From Ottowia thiooxydans DSM 14619 (GTDB lineage Bacteria; Pseudomonadota; Gammaproteobacteria; Burkholderiales; Burkholderiaceae_C): DNA of 44,895 bases. A program made the position numbers and the translations under genes. Shown piece after piece: positions 34,850-41,088 of this stretch (its first letter is position 1; each line of letters opens with the position of its first letter). The stretch spans positions 1 to 44,895 of the forward strand of contig NZ_AUGX01000039.1 in NCBI RefSeq assembly GCF_000422885.1, in the 5' to 3' direction. Below the pieces are notes generated by a model, which worked only from the letters and a program-made list of their open reading frames with translations, was not told the origin of the DNA and did no database searches.

Positions 34850-34956
34850 CTGTACTTTCTCCATGTCCGCTATCAACAGAAAATCAAGTCAAAGACTTCA
34901 ATCCACATCCGGCGGAATGAAGATTTCGCTGGCGCGCGCAAAAGGCAGTGCGTTGC

Positions 34957-35544
34957 TCATGGCTTGCCCATGCCGTTCCACCGGCGCACCAAATCGGTGT
35001 CTATATCGAAAAGATCCAGACACCGACCCACGGTGTGATTGACCATGTCATCAATGGAGCGCGGCCTCACGTACATCGCAGGCACGGGGGGCATGATCAC
35101 TGCGCCGTTTTCGCTGGCTTGAAGCATGGCTTTGAGATGACCGTGGTGCAGAGGGGTTTCACGCACCATCAGGACAAGCCGGCGGCGCTCTTTCAACACC
35201 ACATCGGCCGCACGCGTCAGCAGGCCTGTGGTGTTGCCGTAAGCAATCTCGGAAAGTGAGCGAATGGAACATGGAGCCACAACCATGCCCATCGTCTTGT
35301 AGGACCCCGAAGAAATGGTGGCACCGACGTTCTTGGCGTGATGAACCTCGAAGGCCAGACTCTCGACCTCTTTCACCGACATATCGACCTCTGCGGCAAT
35401 GGTCAACTTCGCGGAGTCGCTCATCACCAAGTGAGTCTGGATGTCCGATCCCTGAAGTACCTGCAAAAGGCGCACGCCAAAAATGGCACCTGAAGCACCA
35501 CTAATGCCGACGATAAGGCGCCTGGGACTGGGACTGTTGGACAT
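34957..35544 (-). CDS. UbiX-family flavin prenyltransferase
   Basis: A 195-residue FMN-binding protein that attaches a dimethylallyl group to reduced FMN, making the cofactor needed by UbiD enzymes. It has the N-terminal GISGASGAIFGVRLLQVL phosphate loop, SSGSYKTMGMVVAPCSIRSL and GLLTRAADVVLKERRRLVLM with RETPLHHGHLKAMLQASENG, all standard for UbiX/Pad1. The start is set at the ATG 35544; 35553 is an alternative. It is next to the LysR gene and in line with receptor 4 and ubiD. A second UbiX copy dedicated to a catabolic UbiD is a common arrangement in aromatic-acid clusters. Confidence 0.93.
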   Translation of the reverse strand: MSNSPSPRRLIVGISGASGAIFGVRLLQVLQGSDIQTHLVMSDSAKLTIAAEVDMSVKEVESLAFEVHHAKNVGATISSGSYKTMGMVVAPCSIRSLSEIAYGNTTGLLTRAADVVLKERRRLVLMVRETPLHHGHLKAMLQASENGAVIMPPVPAMYVRPRSIDDMVNHTVGRCLDLFDIDTDLVRRWNGMGKP

Positions 35545-35611
35545 GGGGGTCACCGAAAAACTTCACTCGAAATGGTATAGACCGATTGTGAGCAAAGTAG
35601 GACGAATATGA

Positions 35612-35625
35612 CCAACGAGTAATTT
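35612..35625. promoter_or_regulatory. Shared 14-base word CCAACGAGTAATTT upstream of ubiX
   Basis: CCAACGAGTAATTT lies 68 bases upstream of the ubiX start, in the gap to the LysR gene. The identical word, inverted, lies at 39350-39363 in the promoter of the hydrolase/Mo-hydroxylase operon. Exact sharing of 14 bases in two promoters of one gene neighbourhood suggests a common regulator, most simply the adjacent LysR protein. Confidence 0.55.
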
Positions 35626-35628
35626 CGC

Positions 35629-36579
35629 TCAGTCCCATGAAAATGGCTCATGAAGCCCTGGGCCAGCCACGATGGGGGTGGTTGGCACAGTCTGTGCAAA
35701 GTGCGCCAACAACCAGCGTTTGAATTTCTGCACTTTGGGCAGTGCGGATCGTTCAGGCCTGCTCAGCACATGGTAGCCAGCGGGCGAACGGTAGCGGAAC
35801 GTGAAAGGTTCAACGAGCCGCCCGCTTTCCAGATCCTTGCCCACCAGCATGGAACGCCCAATGCCGACGCCCAAGCCTTCAATGATGGCGTTCATGGCGA
35901 ACGCCAATGTTCCGCAATGAACCTCGCTCGCAAAGGTGTCCACCTCGGAATTGGACTCACGCAACCATACGGTCCAATCGTCGGTGATGATGGGCGATGC
36001 AGTACGCACGATGGGATAGTGCCGCAGATCATCGGGAATACGCAGCGGGGGACCTGACGAAAACAGCGCTGGCGTGCACACCGGGAAGATATCTTCATCG
36101 GCGATCTTCTGTGCATCGAAATCCGGCCAGTCGTCTATTCCGTGCCAAATCGCGACATCGAAGTCGCATTGCTCCAGCCGGTCTGTTGGCGCCAGTGGCA
36201 TCAGTCGCAGTTCGATGTTCGGGTTCATGGCCAGAAACTCCGGCAATGCAGGCGTCAGGCACTTCGCGGAGAACGCAAAGAGGCACGCAATCGTGAGCCG
36301 GTTGTCGTGCACCGAGGACACGCTCTCCGTGGCCGCTGCGATCTGGGCGATCGCCGGGCGCACGCACTCCAAATAGATCCGTCCCTCGTTCGTGAGCTTA
36401 GTCACGTTCTGCTTGCGGGTGAACAACTGAATGCCCAGCAGGCTCTCTAACTCCTTGATCCGGTGGCTGATCGCGGTCTGAGTGATGTTCAGTTCTGATG
36501 CACCCCGGGTGAAACTCTGGTGACGCGCAATCGCCTCCAGGGCGAGCAACGCGTTAAGCGGGGGCATGGGTCTTCGCAT
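35629..36579 (-). CDS. LysR-family regulator (GcvA-like)
   Basis: A 316-residue LysR-type factor. The DNA-binding domain is at 5-64 (PPLNALLALEAIARHQSFTR, ASELNITQTAISHRIKELES, LGIQLFTRKQNVTKLTNEGR), and the type-2 periplasmic-binding-fold sensor spans about 95-300 (LTIACLFAFSAKCLTPALPE, DFDVAIWHG, GLGVGIGRSMLV). PPLNALLALEAIARHQSFT is typical of the GcvA/AmpR subgroup. It is the first of four same-strand genes (LysR, ubiX, receptor 4, ubiD) and the nearest regulator of the divergent hydroxylase operon, so it probably senses the imported acid or an intermediate. Confidence 0.92.
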   Translation of the reverse strand: MRRPMPPLNALLALEAIARHQSFTRGASELNITQTAISHRIKELESLLGIQLFTRKQNVTKLTNEGRIYLECVRPAIAQIAAATESVSSVHDNRLTIACLFAFSAKCLTPALPEFLAMNPNIELRLMPLAPTDRLEQCDFDVAIWHGIDDWPDFDAQKIADEDIFPVCTPALFSSGPPLRIPDDLRHYPIVRTASPIITDDWTVWLRESNSEVDTFASEVHCGTLAFAMNAIIEGLGVGIGRSMLVGKDLESGRLVEPFTFRYRSPAGYHVLSRPERSALPKVQKFKRWLLAHFAQTVPTTPIVAGPGLHEPFSWD

Positions 36580-36888
36580 CGGGATTGTCGGTGGGCGCCT
36601 TTCAGACTGAATTGCGTTTAATCAATAAACACCGTTCAGGCTGAGGTTCTATGGTTTTGATCAACTATTAAAACCGTTCGGGCTGAACTTGTCGAAGCCT
36701 TGCGCAACGCTTCGACAACCTCAGCGCGAACGGATCTTTCCAGCAAATCCGTAAGATTCAGGCGCACTGGTTTTGGGGAATGTCTCTTTAAGTCGCATTG
36801 TCAGGCCGAGCAGCCTGAATGGTCACAAGGGATGACCCGACCTATTGCAAGTTTCGTCTGTTCTACGCCGCCCCAGGAGGGCGCCCGC
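36580..36888. repeat. REP-like composite intergenic repeat (copy 2)
   Basis: No gene is seen in this 309-base gap between LysR and ridA. Bases 36601-36645 are an inverted copy of 33769-33813, and 36673-36711 a direct copy of 33698-33736. GAGGTTCTATGGTTTT at 36643-36658 also occurs at 44621-44636 beside the IS110-type gene. An inner inverted pair TTGTCGAAGC / GCTTCGACAA (36689-36718) forms a hairpin. Bases 36740-36888 show nothing further. Confidence 0.8.
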
Positions 36889-37314
36889 TCAAAGAGCTGC
36901 AACCGCTTCGATCTCCAGGCTGCACCCGTAGTGCAGGGTTGGAACGGGCACCACTGCACGCGCAGGCCGCGTGGCCCCTATCCACTCAGCATAAATCGCG
37001 TTAAAGCCCGGCCATAAGCCTATGTCCGTGATGTAAACGCGAACCTGCACTATCTTTTCGATCGAGCTGCCTCCCCCGTGTACCGCGCGGGCCACATTGG
37101 CCAGAACCTGGCGGGCTTGGACCTCGAAGGGCGCATCGCTCAAGACTTTGCCATCTGGCGCCACAGGGAGTTGCCCCGAAACAAACAGCAGTCCGCCCGC
37201 GCTCGCCACGTGGCTATAGTGCCCGCCCGGGGGAGCCATGCCCTCGGGGGTCGTCATGGTCCAAAATGGTGCAGATTCCATCAATGTCTCCAGATTCCGT
37301 GCGTTGTCGTTCAT
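36889..37314 (-). CDS. RidA/YjgF-family protein, possible enamine/imine deaminase
   Basis: A 141-residue RidA-family protein, which forms trimers and hydrolyses reactive enamines or imines; catabolic members include 2-aminomuconate deaminase and aminoacrylate deaminase (RutC). Seen are YSHVASAGGLLFVSGQLPVA, the helix ARQVLANVARAVHGGGSSIE, VQVRVYITDI and the catalytic Arg119 in TRPARAVVPV, with the closing SLEIEAVAAL. It starts 6 bases after the solute-binding-like gene, with its ribosome site (GAAGG) inside the gap. In this cluster it could deaminate an enamine formed after opening of an N-heterocyclic ring. Confidence 0.88.
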   Translation of the reverse strand: MNDNARNLETLMESAPFWTMTTPEGMAPPGGHYSHVASAGGLLFVSGQLPVAPDGKVLSDAPFEVQARQVLANVARAVHGGGSSIEKIVQVRVYITDIGLWPGFNAIYAEWIGATRPARAVVPVPTLHYGCSLEIEAVAAL

Positions 37315-37320
37315 ACCTTC

Positions 37321-38100
37321 TCAGGCGACTGGAGGCGCTACCCGCGCGCCCACAATGCCGTTGCGTTTGAGGGATCGTGCCACGAACCCGTCTGCCTTCA
37401 TGTCTTCAACAAACTCGTGCACCACCGCAACGACAGCGTCGCTTCGCCCAGCGGGAACACCAATCGCCTGCTGAATGGTCATGAAGTCCCCCGGCAGCAT
37501 TCGGAGGCCTGGAAAACGCAAACCATCCGCCTCTAACTGCTGGCGAACACCAGCGGCCACATCGGCATTGGTACGCAGGAATTCGTCAACGACCGTCGGG
37601 GAAGTTGGAGCGCGCTCGACGCTGGCATGTTTGAGTTCCCGCGTCAGAAAAAGGTCGTACGCACTGCCTGCCCCCACCACCACGCGCAGGCCCGCTTGAT
37701 CCACGTCATCAATGGATCTCAGCGGAGACGCTTCTCGAACCATATATGCGCCCTGAATCAGTACGTAGGGTGGCGCAAAGCGCAATTGAGCGGCACGTGC
37801 AGGGTCCAGAGCAAAAAAGCCCACGTCCGCCTCCCCTTTCGCAATGGCGTCCACTGACTTCCCCGCGCTGTCAAACACCACCGTCTCCAGCGCCACACCC
37901 AATCGGCCCGCCAGCGCACGCGCGAGATCCACGGACACACCGCGAGGCTCTCCGTGAATGTCAGCCCGACTCGCCAACACCGGATTTCCCAGATTGATCG
38001 ATACACGCAATGCCCCGGTGGGAGCAATCTCTTTGACGAGATCGGGGTTCAATTCAGCTCTGCCTTCATCGGTTGGAACACAGACGACTCTGCCATTCAT
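37321..38100 (-). CDS. Family 3 solute-binding-like protein without a signal peptide
   Basis: A 259-residue protein with the type-2 periplasmic-binding fold of amino-acid ABC receptors (SBP family 3): GALRVSINLGNPVLAS, GVSVDLARALAGRLGVALE, AIAKGEADVGFFALDPARAA, FAPPYVLIQGAYMV, and RVVVGAGSAYDLFLTREL in the second lobe. It lacks a signal peptide: the start ATG overlaps the stop of receptor 5 (ATGA), and the N-terminus MNGRVVCVPTDEGRAELN is hydrophilic. No ABC permease or ATPase gene is near. It may be a cytoplasmic enzyme or sensor built on this fold (as cyclohexadienyl dehydratase is built on it), or the true start was misplaced, but no upstream hydrophobic stretch exists in frame before receptor 5. 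Confidence 0.8.
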   Translation of the reverse strand: MNGRVVCVPTDEGRAELNPDLVKEIAPTGALRVSINLGNPVLASRADIHGEPRGVSVDLARALAGRLGVALETVVFDSAGKSVDAIAKGEADVGFFALDPARAAQLRFAPPYVLIQGAYMVREASPLRSIDDVDQAGLRVVVGAGSAYDLFLTRELKHASVERAPTSPTVVDEFLRTNADVAAGVRQQLEADGLRFPGLRMLPGDFMTIQQAIGVPAGRSDAVVAVVHEFVEDMKADGFVARSLKRNGIVGARVAPPVA

Positions 38101-39092
38101 TCCAATTTGATGTTGACCTTCTTGGCCACATCGCGGTAGCGGGCGACGTCTTTGCGAATACGGTCTGCAAACTCTGCGGACGGCATGCCCCCCACTTCTG
38201 CGCCGGCATCCGCGAAACGCTTCTTGACATCAGGATCTTGCAGCGTCTTGGCAACTTCCGCGTGAAGCTTGGCCATGACATCAGAAGGCACGCCCTTGGG
38301 AGCGAACAACCCAACCCAGTTCGACGCATCAACGTTCTTGACTCCAGCCTCATTGGCGGTCATCCAGGCGTTGTTGTAGGGAGTACGGCGTGCCGTAGTG
38401 AGACCCAGCACCTTGACCCGGCCCGACTGCACATGCGGCATCACAGCCGGCACCGCCACCACGCCCAGGGGAACCTCCCCAGAAGCGACGGCAGCCACCG
38501 CGGGTGCGCCACCTTTGTAGGGCACATGAAGCAACTTGGCTCCGGCTTCCAGGGAAAACCACTCACCAGCGAGATGATTCACACTGCCATTTCCGGGCGA
38601 AGAAAATGCCAGCTTGCCTGGGTCCTTCTTTTCAGCGGCCACCAGTTCCTGGATAGTGTTGTAGGGCTCTTTGGCGTTAGCCACCAGCAGCATGGGGGTA
38701 TCACTGATCATGGTGATCGGCGCGAAGTCCCGGTCCAGGTCATAGGGAACGGAAGGAAAGATCGCGGGGTTAACTGCGAATTCACCAGTGTGAGCCGTCA
38801 GCAGCGTGTAGCCATCTGCAGGCGCCTTGGCGACGTAAGACACGGCGATGAAACCATTGCCGCCTGGCTTGTTGTCCACAATGAAGTTCCACCCCAAACG
38901 CTCAGTCATCTTCTGCGTGAGAATGCGCGCCGTCACATCGACCACACCTCCGGGCGCGAATGGCACCACCACTCGGATCGGGCGGCTCGGAAACGCTTGG
39001 GCAAAAGCCGCACTACTCAGAAGTAGCTGTGAAGCCACCAAGGCTCCCAGCATAAGGGTATTGCGGCGCTTTGAGATCCATCGAGTGGTCAT
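38097..39092 (-). CDS. TTT/Bug-family periplasmic receptor 5
   Basis: A 331-residue TctC/Bug receptor. A Sec-type leader (KRRNTLMLGALVASQLLLSS, cleavage near AFAQA) precedes FPSRPIRVVVPFAPGGVVDV, FIVDNKPGGNGFIAV, DGYTLLTAHTGEFAV, HVPYKGGAPAVAAVASGE and RTPYNNAWMTANEAG. The ATG at 39092 has GCAGGAGAC upstream. It is first in a minus-strand operon with the solute-binding-like gene (4-base overlap) and ridA, and is divergent from the hydrolase/Mo-hydroxylase operon, so it may import the substrate of that enzyme. Confidence 0.92.
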   Translation of the reverse strand: MTTRWISKRRNTLMLGALVASQLLLSSAAFAQAFPSRPIRVVVPFAPGGVVDVTARILTQKMTERLGWNFIVDNKPGGNGFIAVSYVAKAPADGYTLLTAHTGEFAVNPAIFPSVPYDLDRDFAPITMISDTPMLLVANAKEPYNTIQELVAAEKKDPGKLAFSSPGNGSVNHLAGEWFSLEAGAKLLHVPYKGGAPAVAAVASGEVPLGVVAVPAVMPHVQSGRVKVLGLTTARRTPYNNAWMTANEAGVKNVDASNWVGLFAPKGVPSDVMAKLHAEVAKTLQDPDVKKRFADAGAEVGGMPSAEFADRIRKDVARYRDVAKKVNIKLE

Positions 39093-39397
39093 TTAGTCTC
39101 CTGCAGAGTGCGTGTTTATTCCAAAATCCCCGTAATGGTCGAGAACACAGCGCTTGCGGTCAAACGAAAAAATTTGGTGACCGGCATCAATCGAGTTCAT
39201 GCCTTGGCGCAAATGATCAGATCGGGCGACCAGCAACCCTCAACAAACGAACGTAAATCTGGTCCAACGCATCGCCCTTAGCGCCCGCCGCTCACATCAC
39301 GCATCACGCATCACGCATCACGCATGAGTGATTTTGATCACCCACCTGAAAATTACTCGTTGGACCAGAAGGGAGGTCGCTGCGAATAATCCCGTCC
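39093..39397. promoter_or_regulatory. Divergent promoter with a long-spaced 12-bp inverted repeat
   Basis: TCTGGTCCAACG (39258-39269) is exactly mirrored by CGTTGGACCAGA (39358-39369), 88 bases apart, between receptor 5 and the alpha/beta hydrolase. The right-hand arm overlaps the inverted 14-base word shared with the ubiX promoter (39350-39363). Four tandem CATCACG units (39295-39322) lie between the arms. Spaced inverted sites of this kind fit a regulator that bridges two sites. The rest of the gap shows no gene. Confidence 0.6.
39295..39322. repeat. Heptamer tandem repeat CATCACG x4
   Basis: Four exact copies of CATCACG, then CATGAGTG, in the divergent promoter between receptor 5 and the hydrolase gene, between the two arms of the inverted repeat. 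Change in copy number would alter arm spacing. Confidence 0.85.
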
Positions 39398-40222
39398 ATG
39401 AAGCTTACCGGACCCAACACTCAGACGCTGACCTCAAGTGACGGCGTTCCCATTCATTACCGTGTGCATGGGTCCAGCGCGGATCTACCCGTAGTGGCGC
39501 TCATCCACTCCCTCGCCATGGATCACCGATTCTGGGATCCGGTGGCGAAGCTGCTGGAAGGCCAGGCCTGCGTGGTTGCCATCGACGCACGGGGGCACGG
39601 AAAGTCTGGCCGTGGCACCGCCCCACTCACAGCGGCGCGTATGGCTGACGATCTGCTCGATGTGCTGGATGACTTGCAGGTTCCTCAAGCCGTTGTCGGT
39701 GGCGCATCTATGGGAGGGTGCCTGGCTCTGCAGTTTGCGGGCACACACCCAGAGCGCTGCTCCGGCCTGGCGCTGATTGACACCACCGCCTGGTACGGAC
39801 CCACAGCACCCAAAGATTGGGAAGATCGGGCGATGAAGGCCAAGTCTCAAGGCCTGTCTGCGTTGGTCGATTTCCAGAAGACCCGCTGGTTCAGCGAAGC
39901 GTTTTCTCTGCGCGAACCAAGCGTGGTGGACGACAGCATAGCCATCTTCCTGGCCAACGATATCGACGCCTATGTGGCAACCTGCCGCATGATGGGCGCG
40001 TTTGATGGTCGCGGATTCCTCGCCAATATCCACATGCCCACGCGCATCCTGGTCGGTGATGAAGACTATGCCGCACCAGTCGCCATGGCGCAGGTACTGC
40101 ATGAGGGCATCACAGGCTCCCGGCTTGACATCATCCCTGGCGCCCGCCACCTCACGCCGCTGGAAGTGCCACATATCGTGGCCGACACCTTGCGGGCCCT
40201 GTGCCAGGAGAATCAGCAATGA
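39398..40222 (+). CDS. Alpha/beta hydrolase (3-oxoadipate enol-lactonase-like)
   Basis: A 274-residue alpha/beta-hydrolase. The catalytic triad is visible: nucleophile Ser104 in VGGASMGGCLAL, Asp223 in LVGDEDYAAP and His251 in PGARHLTPLEVPH; the oxyanion region is ALIHSLAMDHRFW. PcaD-like enzymes open enol-lactones of ring-cleavage products; meta-cleavage hydrolases and amide hydrolases are related. It is first in the plus-strand operon and its stop overlaps the FAD-subunit start by 4 bases (ATGA), so its reaction should be part of the same pathway as the Mo hydroxylase, for example hydrolysis of a lactone or lactam after ring hydroxylation. Confidence 0.9.
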   Translation: MKLTGPNTQTLTSSDGVPIHYRVHGSSADLPVVALIHSLAMDHRFWDPVAKLLEGQACVVAIDARGHGKSGRGTAPLTAARMADDLLDVLDDLQVPQAVVGGASMGGCLALQFAGTHPERCSGLALIDTTAWYGPTAPKDWEDRAMKAKSQGLSALVDFQKTRWFSEAFSLREPSVVDDSIAIFLANDIDAYVATCRMMGAFDGRGFLANIHMPTRILVGDEDYAAPVAMAQVLHEGITGSRLDIIPGARHLTPLEVPHIVADTLRALCQENQQ

Positions 40223-41088
40223 CCCCATTTGAGTACCTGTTGCCGTACTCGCTTGACGAAGCGCTCAGCTTGCTGGACCCGGAAGACCCCGGCATTCGAC
40301 CGGTCAGTGGCGGGACAGCCATCATGCTCATGATGAAGGCCGGCGTACTCACACCGACCCGCCTGGTCAGCCTGCACAAGATTGGCGAGCAACATTCGGC
40401 TATTCAAACCAATGCCGCAGGCGAGCTCTTGATTGGCGGCATGGCCAGGTTGGCCGACATTGAGCGCCACCCCACGGTGCGTGAAAAATGCCCTTTGCTA
40501 AGCCAGGCGCTTCGTGGCGTGGCAAACCCACGCGTTCGCGCAGTCGCCACCATCGGCGGCAATTTGAGCCACGCTGATCCTCACCTGGACATGCCACCCG
40601 TGCTCTCCGCGCTGAGCGCTCGGGTAGTGATCACTGGCCCCAATGGGGTTCGCACCGTGAATGCAGAAGACTTCTGCACCGGCTACTACGAAACTGTGGT
40701 GAAACGCGACGAGCTTGTCACCCAGATCATCGTGCCGGCGCAAGCTGGACCTGGCGCTTATCTGAAGCTCACCACGCGCGCTGCGCATGACTGGCCCGCA
40801 CTAGGCATCGCATTGGTGCTGAAAGTGGTCGACGGCAAGGTGCAGAGTTCCAACATTTTTACGGGCGCAGCTACCGACCGCCCGACACGGTTGCTTCAAG
40901 CCCAGTCTGTGCTCGAGCAGCAGGGCCTGGCTGAGCCAGCCTTGCGCGCAGCCGGCGAAGCCGCAGTAGCTGAAACGACCTTGATGGAAGACGCCCACGG
41001 CTCCGTCGCCTACAAAAGCCAGTTGCTCAGAATCGCCCTACCCCGGGCTGTAGACAACGCCCTTCGCCACAGCCGGAGCCATGCATGA
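40219..41088 (+). CDS. Molybdenum hydroxylase, FAD-binding subunit (CoxM/CutM type)
   Basis: A 289-residue medium subunit of a xanthine-oxidase-family enzyme. It binds FAD through PVSGGTAIMLMMKAG and ATIGGNLSHADPHLDMPP and has the C-terminal CO-dehydrogenase flavoprotein domain (TRAAHDWPALGIALVLKVVD, FTGAATDRPTRL). It passes electrons from the 2Fe-2S centres to the external acceptor. The true start is ATG 40219, overlapping the hydrolase stop (ATGA); an upstream in-frame start at 40201 is unlikely. It overlaps the large subunit by 4 bases. Order here is M-L-S, all coupled. Confidence 0.92.
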   Translation: MTPFEYLLPYSLDEALSLLDPEDPGIRPVSGGTAIMLMMKAGVLTPTRLVSLHKIGEQHSAIQTNAAGELLIGGMARLADIERHPTVREKCPLLSQALRGVANPRVRAVATIGGNLSHADPHLDMPPVLSALSARVVITGPNGVRTVNAEDFCTGYYETVVKRDELVTQIIVPAQAGPGAYLKLTTRAAHDWPALGIALVLKVVDGKVQSSNIFTGAATDRPTRLLQAQSVLEQQGLAEPALRAAGEAAVAETTLMEDAHGSVAYKSQLLRIALPRAVDNALRHSRSHA

